14,195 bases of DNA from Anaerolineales bacterium. GTDB lineage: Bacteria > Chloroflexota > Anaerolineae > Anaerolineales > DRMV01. The stretch's first letter is position 1. Every line of letters starts with the position of its first letter. The notes below the pieces were generated by a model that searched no databases, had not been told where the DNA came from, and saw only the letters and a list, made by a program, of their open reading frames with translations. Both the position numbers and the translations under genes were made by a program. The stretch is taken from NCBI GenBank assembly GCA_026991215.1, contig JALXBY010000271.1, positions 1 through 14,195 of the forward strand, given 5' to 3'. Positions 1 through 7,765 of this stretch are shown piece after piece.

Positions 1-939
1 GCCATTACCTCCCCCAAGCCCTTCGAGAACCCCCTCATCCGTCGCATCCAGTACAACGCCTTACGCAACTGGCGGGCTTTGGGGTTGCACGTCTTGCTTT
101 TTGGGGATGAACCCGGCGCGGAGGCCGCCGCGCGCGCCACGGGCGCCCGCTGGATACCCCAGGTCCGCCGCAATGCCGCCGGCACCCCCTTGCTTTCCGA
201 CATCCTGGCCCAGGCCCGGGACCTGGCCCAGACCCCCTGGCTGCTTCTGGTGAACGCGGACATTCTCTTCACCCCCTGCCTGCTGCAAGCGGTGCAGGCC
301 CTGGATGGTCATGGTCCCATCCTGGTCACCGGCCGGCGCTGGGACCTGGACGTGGCCGAGGACCTGGCCTTTGCCCAGGACTGGCCCCAGGACCTGGCCC
401 GCCGGGTGCGCGCACAGGGCCGCCTGAACCGCACGGGCCTGGATTACTTCCTCTTCCCCCGCGACCTGCCTCTGACCATGCCCGACCTGGCCATCGGCCG
501 CGCGGGGTGGGACAACTGGATGATCTTCCACGCCCGTAGCCAGGGCTGGCCCGTGGTCGATGCCACGCCCGACGTGCTCGCGGTGCACCAGAACCACCAC
601 TACGGGCATCTGGGCGGGAAGCCCCACTACAAGACGCCGGAGAGTCTGGAGAACGTGCGTCTTGCCGGGGGGCCGGCCCACATGTACACCCTGTGGGAAG
701 CCACCCATCTTTTGGTCGAAGGCCGCTTGCAGCCGGTGCCCTGGCACCCCATGCGCTGGCTGCGCCGCATCGAACTCTGGCTGTTGCGGGAGGGCTTCCC
801 GGAACGGGGATGGAAACGGGTGGCCCTGCGCTTCGTCCGGCGGCGGCTGCAGGCCGCGCTGTTCCGCAACCCCGCCTGGTGGCGGGCCTATTACGGAGGC
901 CGTGGATGCGCGTTGGCACAAATCCTGCCAAAAGCCTGA
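1..939 (+). CDS. Glycosyltransferase-like protein, 5' partial
   Basis: The reading frame is open from the first base and starts AITSPKPFENPLIRR, which looks like the usual N-terminus of a family annotated as glycosyltransferase; probably only a few residues are missing. An internal TTG at 79 is in frame but cuts into the conserved start, so I extend to the edge. Visible features are an LFGDEPG segment, GTPLLSDI, then LLLVNADILF, where the NAD-type acidic motif is typical of nucleotide-sugar binding. Later come FLFPRDL, GRAGWDNWMIF and VHQNHHYGH. There is no signal peptide or membrane segment in what is visible, so it is probably cytoplasmic. It overlaps the next glycosyltransferase by 34 bp, which suggests both serve one polysaccharide or glycan pathway. 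The acceptor and sugar cannot be told from sequence. I am confident of the gene and moderately confident of the class. Confidence 0.75.
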   Translation, partial: AITSPKPFENPLIRRIQYNALRNWRALGLHVLLFGDEPGAEAAARATGARWIPQVRRNAAGTPLLSDILAQARDLAQTPWLLLVNADILFTPCLLQAVQALDGHGPILVTGRRWDLDVAEDLAFAQDWPQDLARRVRAQGRLNRTGLDYFLFPRDLPLTMPDLAIGRAGWDNWMIFHARSQGWPVVDATPDVLAVHQNHHYGHLGGKPHYKTPESLENVRLAGGPAHMYTLWEATHLLVEGRLQPVPWHPMRWLRRIELWLLREGFPERGWKRVALRFVRRRLQAALFRNPAWWRAYYGGRGCALAQILPKA

Positions 940-1877
940 AGAAAGCCCCCAAACCCGCGCCCCTGACCGTGGTCATCCTCACCTACATCCCGTATACCTC
1001 CGGGTACTACCGGGAGAGCCTGGCGGTCTTCCAGGCCTGCCTGGAAAGCCTGTGGGCCAGCACCACGGAGATGCCCTTTGAAGTATTGGTGTTCGACAAC
1101 GGCAGCGGCCCCGAGACGCGAGCCTTTCTGCAGGAGGCGCATCGGGCGGGCCGGATTCATTACCTGATGCTTTCCCACCGCAACCTGGGCGTGGTGGGCG
1201 CGTGGAACATCGCGCTGGCCGCGGCCCCGGGCCGCCTTGTCGCGTATGCGGATAGCGACGTCTACTTCCGCCCCGGCTGGCTGGCCGCGTCCCTGCGCAT
1301 TCTGGAGGCCTTCCCCAAGGTGGGCATGGTCACGGCTCGGCCCTTCCCCAACGCGTCCGAACGCTGGACCGCGACCCGGGCCTGGGCCGAAGGCACGCCC
1401 GAAGCCCAGACCGCCTGGGGCCGCTTCCTGGATTGGGAGACCTACGCCGCGTTCGAGCGCAGCATCGGCCGGCCGGAAGACGACATCCGCCGGGATTACG
1501 AAACCTTGCGGCTGCTGCGCATCACCTACCGGGGCGTGACGGCCATCGCGGGCGCAGGCCACTGGCAGTTCCTCGCGCCCAAGGCGGCCCTGCAGGATGT
1601 GCTCCCCCTGCCCTACGAGCGGCCCATGGGCGCGGACGTCACCCACCTGGACCTGGCCCTGAACGCGCGGGGCTACCTGCGGTTGATGACCCCCCAGGCC
1701 TATGTGGACCACATGGGCAACCGCCTGCCCCCAGACCTGCGACCGGCCCAGCGCGCGGGCCGGGAAAGGCCGGCACCCAGGGGCCTGGGCCGTCGGTTCC
1801 TCCACCTCAAACCCGTGCGCAAACTCCTCCTGGCTCTCTATGACCGCATTTTCCGCTGGTACTATGAGGGGGCGTAG
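906..1877 (+). CDS. Family 2-like glycosyltransferase
   Basis: This 323-residue protein has a GT-A fold N-terminus. A hydrophobic first strand (LTVVILTYIPY) is followed by VLVFDNGSG and a later DSD motif in AYADSDVYFRP, the DXD that would bind metal and nucleotide-sugar. A conserved GHWQFL segment and a C-terminal YVDHMGNR segment follow. The ATG at 906 is preceded by GGAGG at 895-899 (6-base spacing), so I prefer it over upstream in-frame starts that would lie deep inside the previous gene. It overlaps that gene by 34 bp in a different frame, so translation of the two is probably coupled. The C-terminus is basic and aromatic (FRWYYEGA), possibly membrane-associated. The substrate is unknown. 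It ends before the gap that carries the act promoter candidates. Confidence 0.85.
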   Translation: MRVGTNPAKSLKKAPKPAPLTVVILTYIPYTSGYYRESLAVFQACLESLWASTTEMPFEVLVFDNGSGPETRAFLQEAHRAGRIHYLMLSHRNLGVVGAWNIALAAAPGRLVAYADSDVYFRPGWLAASLRILEAFPKVGMVTARPFPNASERWTATRAWAEGTPEAQTAWGRFLDWETYAAFERSIGRPEDDIRRDYETLRLLRITYRGVTAIAGAGHWQFLAPKAALQDVLPLPYERPMGADVTHLDLALNARGYLRLMTPQAYVDHMGNRLPPDLRPAQRAGRERPAPRGLGRRFLHLKPVRKLLLALYDRIFRWYYEGA

Positions 1878-1914
1878 GCCGGCAACATGGGGCCTGCCAG
1901 GGCAGGGTCGGGAC

Positions 1915-1928
1915 GTGACATTTGTCAC
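1915..1928. promoter_or_regulatory. GTGA-N6-TCAC palindrome, CRP/FNR-type operator candidate
   Basis: The sequence GTGACATTTGTCAC is a perfect inverted repeat (arms GTGACA and TGTCAC around TT). GTGA-N6-TCAC is the core of sites bound by the CRP/FNR regulator superfamily. It lies about 195 bp before actA and about 90 bp before the extended -10 candidate. An alternative reading is a small hairpin followed by CTTTT that ends the glycosyltransferase transcript. Both readings are inferences. Confidence 0.35.
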
Positions 1929-2002
1929 CTTTTCCCCTGGCATTTTGGTAACCAGGCCGCGGCAAAGGGGTTATGACGGTAGCGGCGATATGGCACCAGG
2001 GG

Positions 2003-2011
2003 TGTTACAAT
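2003..2011 (+). promoter_or_regulatory. Extended -10 promoter candidate for the act operon
   Basis: TGTTACAAT matches the TGn extension plus a -10 hexamer (TACAAT, 5 of 6 to TATAAT). No good -35 lies 16-18 bp upstream, which is tolerated in extended -10 promoters. A weaker alternative is TTGCAA at 2032-2037 with TATATG at 2056-2061 (18-bp spacing). Transcription from either would give a leader of roughly 55-105 bases before actA. Confidence 0.3.
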
Positions 2012-2123
2012 GAAGCCCTGCGTATTGCGGGTTGCAACACACAAGGTTTTCGTGGTATATGAGACGCATCCATGAAATGTGGTCGGCCTTTTCTTTTTGA
2101 ACCCTTATGGACGGAGTGCTTCC

Positions 2124-2663
2124 ATGCAGGCGACATCGTCCCAAGTCCGCAAGGCCGTGATTACGGTGGTGGTGTTGTCGGTGTTGGGCGTGCTGCTTGT
2201 GGCCGCGGTGGGGCTGTACCGCAGCCAGCAGACGCCGCCGCAGCCGTTGCCGTTCAACCATCAGGTGCATGTGCAGAAGGTGGGGCTTTCGTGTTTGTAC
2301 TGTCATAGCAATGCGAACAAGGGGCAGAGCGCCGGCATGCCAACGACGCAACGGTGTATTGCCTGCCACCAGCAAATCGAGCCGACGACCGAGGGGGAGC
2401 GCATTCTGCGGCAGTATGCGGAAAACGAAGAATCCATCCCGTGGGTCCCGGTGGCCATCATGCCGGATTTCGTGTACTTCAGCCACCAGGTCCACGTGAA
2501 CGCCAACATTTCCTGTGAGCAGTGCCACGGCGAAGTGGGTCAATCGACCATTGCGCCCTCTTTGACCAAGAAACAGAACATGGGCTGGTGCCTGGCCTGC
2601 CATCAGAACCAGCCTCAGGAACGGGTTGCCAGGCTGACCTCCTGTGAAGCCTGCCACAAATAA
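2124..2663 (+). CDS. actA: Alternative Complex III pentaheme cytochrome c, ActA
   Basis: This 179-residue membrane-anchored multiheme cytochrome has one N-terminal transmembrane segment (about residues 11-31). Five CXXCH heme c sites follow: C57-H61, C78-H82, C131-H135, C156-H160 and C174-H178. Extra histidines in HQVH pairs at 46/49 and 121/124 are likely distal ligands. Five hemes plus one anchor is the ActA pattern, and the protein would sit on the outer face and pass electrons from the Fe-S subunit towards the monoheme cytochrome. The ATG at 2124 follows GGAG at 2112-2115. An upstream GTG in frame at 2079 would add a stretch without a matching ribosome binding site and would blur the signal anchor, so I reject it. 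It is the first gene of the operon, 26 bp ahead of actB1. The related QrcA was considered, but the actD and actE genes downstream favour ACIII. Confidence 0.93.
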   Translation: MQATSSQVRKAVITVVVLSVLGVLLVAAVGLYRSQQTPPQPLPFNHQVHVQKVGLSCLYCHSNANKGQSAGMPTTQRCIACHQQIEPTTEGERILRQYAENEESIPWVPVAIMPDFVYFSHQVHVNANISCEQCHGEVGQSTIAPSLTKKQNMGWCLACHQNQPQERVARLTSCEACHK

Positions 2664-2689
2664 GCACCCCTTTGAGGAGAACAGCCACG

Positions 2690-4885
2690 ATGAGCCAGGA
2701 ACAACGCTTGACCCGCCGTGACGTGCTGAAACTGGCCGGGCTGGGCGGCGCGGTCGCGGCCGTGCTTTCGGGCTGTGGGCCAACGGCCAAGTACGTGCGC
2801 CGGCAACCGTACTACGACATGCCCGAATACGCGCGGCCCGGGGCCAGCGTCTACTTCGCCACCACCTGCCGGGAGTGTCCCGCGGGGTGCGGTCTGGTGG
2901 TCCGCACCGTGGAGGGCCGGGCCATCAAGATCGAGGGGAACCCCAACCACCCCGTCAACAAGGGCGCGACGTGCGCCCGGGGCCAGGCCGCGCTGGAGAC
3001 CCTCTACAACCCCGACCGGGCCAAAGGCCCCACCCGCCAGGGCAAGCCCATCACCTGGGACGAAGCCATCACCGCCCTGGCCGACCTGCTCCAGAACACC
3101 CCGCCGGAAAGCATGGCCTTCCTCCTGGGCCTCGCGCCGGACCACCTGGCCGAACTGGTCTACGAAATCACCCAGGCCCTGGGCGCGCCCCCGCCCCTGC
3201 GGGTTGGCGCGTTGGCCTTCATGGAAGCCCGCAACACCCTGGCCGGGGCCGCGGAGCGGGTCTTCGGGACCAAGGCCCTGCCCACCTTCGACATCGCGGA
3301 CGCGGACCTGGTCCTTTCCTTCGGCGCCAACTTCATGGAGACCTGGCTCAGCCCCGTGTACTACGGCAAGGCCTACGGTGCGATGCGCCGGGGCCGCCCC
3401 GGTCGCCGGGGGATTCTGGTCCACTTCGAACCCCGCATGTCCATGACCGCGGCCAACGCGGACCTGTGGCTCCCCATCAAGCCGGGGACCGAAGGCCTGG
3501 TGGCCCAGGCCCTGGGCTACCTGGTGGCCGAAGCCATGGGGCGGGAACCCGGCGAAGGTCTGTTCCAGGTGGACCCGGCCCAGATTGCTCAGCAGGCCGA
3601 GGTGTCTTTGGAGAAACTGGAGAAGGTGGCCCGCTACATCGCCAATGAAGCCGAAAAGGTGGTGGCCATCCCCGGCGGCGTCGCGCTGGGCCAGAGCAAC
3701 GGCTTTGCCATTGCCCAGGCCGTCCTGAGCCTCAACGCGTTGTTCCAGGAATTGGGGAAGGAAACGGGCGTCTTCTTCACCCCGCCGGTCAACGGGGAAG
3801 CGCCCCTGGCTCCGGCGACCCTGGCGGACATCCAGGACCTCATCGGTCGGATGCAGGCTGGCAAGGTCAAAGTCCTCTTCGTCCACGGCGTCAACCCGGT
3901 CTACGAGTTCCCGCCTTCCTGGGGTTTTGCCGAAGCCCTCAAGAAGGTGGGGACCGTGGTCTCCTTCGCCTCCTTCGTGGACGAGACCGCGGCCCAGGCC
4001 CACCTGCATCTGCCCGACCATACCTTCCTGGAGTCCTGGGGCTACCAGCGGGTGCAGGTGGGCGCGGACCGGGAGACCCTTTCCGCGTTCCAGCCCGTGG
4101 TGGTGCCGGTGTTCGACACCAAGGCCACCGCGGACGTGCTCCTGGCCGCGGTGCAGCAGGTGGGCGGCGCGCTGGCCGAGGCCGTGCCCTACAAGAACGA
4201 AGTGGAGTTCATCCAGAAGAAGGTCGCGGCCCTGCGGGAGCGCACCGATGGCATCTATGCCCATCCGCACCCGCAGGTCTTCTGGAACCTGTTCCTCCAG
4301 CACGGCGGCTGGTGGACCGAACAGAGCCAGAAGGAACTGGCCAGGGGCAGCGTTCTGAACGTCCAGGTTGGCGAAGCCGACTTCGACCAGGGCGACCTGT
4401 ACCTGGTCGTCTTCCCCCATCCCATCCTGGCCGAGGGCGCTTCGGCCAACAACCCCTGGTTGCAGGAGACGCCTGACCCCACGACCACGGTGATGTGGAA
4501 CACCTGGGTGGAAGTGCATCCCGAAACCGCGGCCCGCCTGGGCCTGCAGAACGACGACGTAGTGGAAATCGCCTCGCCGTACGGGGCTATCCAGGCCGTG
4601 GTGTACGTGTACCCCGGCATCCGGCCCGATACCCTGGCCGTGCCCATGGGCCAGGGCCATACCGCGCTGGGCCGCTGGGCACGGGGACGGGGCGCGAACC
4701 CCCTGGCCCTGTTGGGGCCGGAGGCCAACGGCGCGTCGGACCCGGCCTTCGCGCGGGTTCGGGTGCGGGTGCGCCGTTTGGGGACCCGACGCCAACTGGC
4801 CCGCAAGGAGAACGTGGTGGGCGTGTACGGCGATGGTCGTTACGAGCCGGTCGAGGCCAAGGCCGAATCGGGCATGAAGGAGTAA
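2690..4885 (+). CDS. actB1: Alternative Complex III molybdopterin-oxidoreductase-like subunit, ActB1
   Basis: This 731-residue protein has the fold of the DMSO reductase/PsrA family. A twin-arginine motif (TRRDVLKLAG, R9-R10) and hydrophobic stretch are followed by a lipobox LSGC with C29, so it is predicted to be Tat-exported and possibly lipid-anchored. C60, C63, C67 and C95 form a canonical CX2CX3CX27C site for a [4Fe-4S] cluster. The middle holds LSFGANFMETW, and the C-terminal third has the dinucleotide-binding domain (WVEVHPETAARLGL through AVPMGQGH). In characterised ACIII the corresponding B1 domain carries no molybdenum cofactor and acts structurally, so catalysis is not expected. 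The ATG at 2690 has GAGGAG at 2674-2679. In Chloroflexus-type operons ActB is one fused protein; here its two halves are separate genes 36 bp apart in the same frame. Confidence 0.92.
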   Translation: MSQEQRLTRRDVLKLAGLGGAVAAVLSGCGPTAKYVRRQPYYDMPEYARPGASVYFATTCRECPAGCGLVVRTVEGRAIKIEGNPNHPVNKGATCARGQAALETLYNPDRAKGPTRQGKPITWDEAITALADLLQNTPPESMAFLLGLAPDHLAELVYEITQALGAPPPLRVGALAFMEARNTLAGAAERVFGTKALPTFDIADADLVLSFGANFMETWLSPVYYGKAYGAMRRGRPGRRGILVHFEPRMSMTAANADLWLPIKPGTEGLVAQALGYLVAEAMGREPGEGLFQVDPAQIAQQAEVSLEKLEKVARYIANEAEKVVAIPGGVALGQSNGFAIAQAVLSLNALFQELGKETGVFFTPPVNGEAPLAPATLADIQDLIGRMQAGKVKVLFVHGVNPVYEFPPSWGFAEALKKVGTVVSFASFVDETAAQAHLHLPDHTFLESWGYQRVQVGADRETLSAFQPVVVPVFDTKATADVLLAAVQQVGGALAEAVPYKNEVEFIQKKVAALRERTDGIYAHPHPQVFWNLFLQHGGWWTEQSQKELARGSVLNVQVGEADFDQGDLYLVVFPHPILAEGASANNPWLQETPDPTTTVMWNTWVEVHPETAARLGLQNDDVVEIASPYGAIQAVVYVYPGIRPDTLAVPMGQGHTALGRWARGRGANPLALLGPEANGASDPAFARVRVRVRRLGTRRQLARKENVVGVYGDGRYEPVEAKAESGMKE

Positions 4886-4921
4886 ACCGCAGCGCAGAAC
4901 CCCTATGCAGGAGTGCGACGC

Positions 4922-5638
4922 ATGGCCGAGATGGACCCTCAACACACCAAATGGGTGATGGTAATTGACCTGGACCGGTGCAACGGCTGCGGCGCGTGTG
5001 TGACCGCGTGCGCCATGGAGAACAACGTGGCCTTCACCGGGGAAGAGGAAAACGCCTACGGCCGCGGGATGCACTGGCTGCGCATCGTGCGCTATTGGGT
5101 CGGCGAATGGCCCAACGTGCAGGTGCGCTTCATGCCCATGCTGTGCCAGCAGTGTAGCAACGCGCCCTGTGAGCCGGTCTGCCCGGTGTTCGCCACCATG
5201 CACAGTGAGGCCCAGGAACTCAACATCCAGGTCTACAACCGCTGCATCGGCACCCGGTATTGCGCGAACAACTGCCCCTACATCGCCCGCACCTTCAACT
5301 GGTTCGACTACGAGTGGCCCGAACCCCTCAACTTCCACCTCAACCCCGATGTCACGGTGCGGCGTCGGGGCATCATGGAAAAGTGCACCTTCTGCATCCA
5401 GCGCATCCGTGCGGCCGAAGAGGAAGCCAGGATGGAGGGCCGCCCGGTGCGGGATGGCGAAGTGCAGCCCGCATGCGCCCAGGCCTGCCCCACCGAGGCC
5501 ATCGTCTTTGGCAACTGGCAGGACCCCAACAGCAAGGTCCGGGAACTGGCCGAAAGCCAGCGCGGGTTCCGCTTCCTGGAGGAACTGGGGACCGAACCCA
5601 AGGTCATTTACTTGAGCAGCCAGAAGCATGAGTTTTGA
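4922..5638 (+). CDS. actB2: Alternative Complex III four-cluster Fe-S protein, ActB2
   Basis: This 238-residue ferredoxin-like protein, with no signal of its own, carries electrons from the quinol site in ActC to the ActA hemes. Four cysteine groups are visible: C20/C23/C26/C30; C75/C78/C83/C87; C108/C114/C118; and C155/C158/C185/C189. In the third group the usual second cysteine is T111 (CIGTRYCANNCP), which is expected to give one [3Fe-4S] cluster beside three [4Fe-4S], as reported for ACIII. Without its own export signal it is probably co-exported with Tat-targeted ActB1. The ATG at 4922 has GGAG at 4910-4913; a GTG at 4913 would sit on that site. The CDS ends 7 bp before a heptanucleotide repeat array. 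Confidence 0.93.
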   Translation: MAEMDPQHTKWVMVIDLDRCNGCGACVTACAMENNVAFTGEEENAYGRGMHWLRIVRYWVGEWPNVQVRFMPMLCQQCSNAPCEPVCPVFATMHSEAQELNIQVYNRCIGTRYCANNCPYIARTFNWFDYEWPEPLNFHLNPDVTVRRRGIMEKCTFCIQRIRAAEEEARMEGRPVRDGEVQPACAQACPTEAIVFGNWQDPNSKVRELAESQRGFRFLEELGTEPKVIYLSSQKHEF

Positions 5639-5645
5639 GGGAAGC

Positions 5646-5761
5646 CGTTAGCAGATAGCAGGCAGATAGCAGATAGCAGATAGCAGATAGCGGTTAGCCG
5701 TTAGCAGATAGCCGTTGGCAGACAGCAGACTGCAGACTGCCCACTGCTTACTGACTACTGC
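5646..5761 (+). repeat. Degenerate 7-bp tandem array, unit NNNTAGC
   Basis: Reading from 5646 in sevens gives CGTTAGC, AGATAGC, a 4-base remnant AGGC at 5660-5663, four AGATAGC, GGTTAGC, CGTTAGC, AGATAGC, CGTTGGC, AGACAGC, two AGACTGC, CCACTGC, TTACTGA and CTACTGC. That is 16 units plus the remnant. The last four bases are constant (TAGC) in the first part and drift to CTGC towards the end. The array fills the actB2-actC gap and stops where the actC ribosome binding site begins (CCCAGGAGG). Because seven is not a multiple of three, the TAG in each unit puts stops in every frame. Confidence 0.9.
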
Positions 5762-5775
5762 CCCAGGAGGTCGCC

Positions 5776-7206
5776 ATGCAGGAGACCACGTTGCCTGCGG
5801 AACTGCACGAACGAGTGGAAGAACTGCGGGAGGAGCACCTGCTCCTGGACCCCCGGCCCCGCGAGGAAATGAACCGCATGGTCCTGGAGGCCATGGAGGA
5901 CGTGAACCGCGAGTACATCATCGTGATGACCATCCTGGGTCTGGTGACCGCGGTCACGCTGTTCGGGGCCTGGGGCTACCTGATGAGCAAGGGTCTGGGC
6001 CTGGCCGGGATTCGTCGGCCCATCTACTGGGGTCTTTTCATCGTGAGTTTCGTGTTCTGGATTGGCATCAGCCACGCGGGGACCTTCGTCTCGGCCATTC
6101 TCCGGGTCTTCAAGGCCGAATTCCGCCGGCCCTTCACCCGCGCGGCCGAACTCATGACCACCTTTGCCCTGGCTGGCGCGGGCCTGTACCCCTTGATTCA
6201 CCTGGGCCGCACCTGGCGCTTCTACTGGATGATTCCCTACCCCAACCAGCGCTGGTTGTGGCCCAACTTCCGTTCCCCCCTGGTGTGGGACTTCCTGGCC
6301 ATCAACACCTACCTCTTGGGCAGCACCATGTACCTCTTCCTGCCCCTGATTCCCGACCTGGCCATGGCCCGGGATAAGAGCAAAGGCTGGCGCAAGGTGC
6401 TGTACACCATCCTTTCCTTTGGCTGGCGGGGTACGGAAGAGGAATGGCGGCACCTGCAAAAGGCCATCCAGATTTTCGCCTGGGCCATCATCCCCGTGAT
6501 GTTCTCGGTGCACACCATCGTTTCCTGGGACTTCGCGGTGGCCATGAAACTGGGCTGGCATTCCACCATCTTCGGGCCGTACTTCATCGTGGGCGCCATT
6601 CTCTCCGGCATTTCGGCCGTGGGCTTCATTCTGTACATGATTCGCATTTCCGTGAAGAACATGCGCTACTTCATCCGGCCCGAACACTTCGACGCCCTGG
6701 GCAAACTCCTGCTGATTATCTCCATGGGCTGGGCGTACTTCTTCTTCAACGAGTTCCTGCTGGAATGGTACGGCGGTGAGCATACGGTGCAGGAAATTCT
6801 GCGCTATTACACCACGGGGGATATGGCCCCGGTGTGGTGGACCATGGTCATCTGCAACATTTTGATTCCGTGGTTGGTTCTGTGGAACAAGAACTGGCGG
6901 CGCAAGCCCTGGGTCATGGCCCTGATGGGCATCATCGTGAATATTGGCATGTACGCGGAGCGGTATGTGATTGTGGTCGGTGCCCTGAGCCGCAACCGCA
7001 TCCCCTTTGACTGGGGCTGGTACAAGCCAAGCCTGGTGGAAATCTCCATCGCGCTGGGCACCTTTACCCTGTTCTTCTTCCTCTATGGTCTGGCCTCCCG
7101 CCTGATTCCGCTCATCCCGGTGTGGGAAGTGGAGGAAGGCCACCATGCCCACGGTCTGAAGCGCATCGGCAAAGGCGTGGTCAAGACCGTGGCCGAACTG
7201 GAGTAG
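5776..7206 (+). CDS. actC: Alternative Complex III NrfD-family membrane subunit, ActC
   Basis: This 476-residue protein is the NrfD/PsrC-type integral membrane subunit that binds and oxidises quinol. I count ten hydrophobic segments, beginning near residues 47, 84, 122, 169, 232 and onward to a last one near 430. They follow a charged cytoplasmic N-terminus (ELHERVEELREE) of about 45 residues. Segments such as WIGISHAGTF, FSVHTIVSWDFA and NEFLLEWYGG hold the polar residues (His, Asp, Glu) expected near the quinol pocket and proton path. Length and helix count match ActC rather than the shorter NrfD. The ATG at 5776 has a perfect AGGAGG at 5765-5770. It is the only NrfD-type gene in the operon; usual ACIII clusters have a second, actF. 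Confidence 0.93.
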   Translation: MQETTLPAELHERVEELREEHLLLDPRPREEMNRMVLEAMEDVNREYIIVMTILGLVTAVTLFGAWGYLMSKGLGLAGIRRPIYWGLFIVSFVFWIGISHAGTFVSAILRVFKAEFRRPFTRAAELMTTFALAGAGLYPLIHLGRTWRFYWMIPYPNQRWLWPNFRSPLVWDFLAINTYLLGSTMYLFLPLIPDLAMARDKSKGWRKVLYTILSFGWRGTEEEWRHLQKAIQIFAWAIIPVMFSVHTIVSWDFAVAMKLGWHSTIFGPYFIVGAILSGISAVGFILYMIRISVKNMRYFIRPEHFDALGKLLLIISMGWAYFFFNEFLLEWYGGEHTVQEILRYYTTGDMAPVWWTMVICNILIPWLVLWNKNWRRKPWVMALMGIIVNIGMYAERYVIVVGALSRNRIPFDWGWYKPSLVEISIALGTFTLFFFLYGLASRLIPLIPVWEVEEGHHAHGLKRIGKGVVKTVAELE

Positions 7207-7216
7207 GAGGCGCACG

Positions 7217-7765
7217 ATGTACGGCGGATACCAGGGTCGTTACGCCCCCAAGACCTTCGTGGCCCTGTACCACGAACCCGACGATGCTGCCAGGGCCATC
7301 GACGTCCTCCGGGAAATCGGCATCGAAGACCGTTTCATCCAGGTGCAGTCCGGGGTGCCCTACCGGGCCGAGTTCCTGGGCCGTCCGGAGCGGCCCAGTG
7401 GGGTCCCCAAGTACGCCATGGTGGGCGCGTTCGTTGGTTTCCTGGCCGCGCTGGGGTTGTATTACGGCACGCCTTTGTTGTACCCCATCCGGGTAGGGGG
7501 TAAGCCGCTTTTGGCGGTTCCCCCCAGTTTCATCGTGCTCTTCGAACTCACCATGTTGGGGATGTTGATTGCGACCTTCCTGGGCGTGTTCGTCGAGTCC
7601 CTGCTGCCCCCCGTGTTCGGCAAGCGGGTGTATCACCCTGAAGTCAGCGATGGGGCCATTGCCGTGTTCTTCCAGGTGCCTGCGCATCTGGCCGAACGGG
7701 TGAAGCAGGCCCTGGCCGCGACCGGCCCTTCGGAAATCGCGCCAGCGGAGGGAACGTTCCTATGA
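7217..7765 (+). CDS. actD: Alternative Complex III subunit ActD (DUF3341)
   Basis: This 182-residue protein has a soluble N-terminal part (FVALYHEPDDAARAIDVLREIGI) followed by two transmembrane segments, about residues 70-88 and 103-123, and a short soluble tail. This is the DUF3341/ActD arrangement; family members are structural membrane subunits of ACIII without cofactors, and no cofactor motif is seen here. The ATG at 7217 has AGGAGG at 7205-7210, 10 bp after actC. Its stop overlaps the actE start (ATGA), so the two are translationally coupled. Confidence 0.88.
   Translation: MYGGYQGRYAPKTFVALYHEPDDAARAIDVLREIGIEDRFIQVQSGVPYRAEFLGRPERPSGVPKYAMVGAFVGFLAALGLYYGTPLLYPIRVGGKPLLAVPPSFIVLFELTMLGMLIATFLGVFVESLLPPVFGKRVYHPEVSDGAIAVFFQVPAHLAERVKQALAATGPSEIAPAEGTFL

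Noticed and set aside
1893..1906. CCTGCC-AG-GGCAGG inverted repeat as a terminator of the glycosyltransferase genes
   Set aside because: The loop is too short for the full stem and no T tract follows directly. It may add to structure in the gap but is not a convincing terminator.
2690..4885. actB1 as an active molybdenum enzyme such as polysulfide or thiosulfate reductase
   Set aside because: The neighbours (pentaheme ActA, ActD, ActE) define ACIII, in which this domain is not catalytic. The intact cysteine site alone is not enough to claim activity.
2615..5629. 1004-codon open frame on the minus strand
   Set aside because: It lies opposite actB1 and actB2, which have clear motifs, starts and ribosome binding sites. 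Its translation is low-complexity Gly/His/Val-rich without recognisable domains, as expected from high-GC antisense frames.
5646..5761. CRISPR array or attachment site
   Set aside because: Units are 7 bp, contiguous and without spacers, and no cas, integrase or tRNA genes are near.
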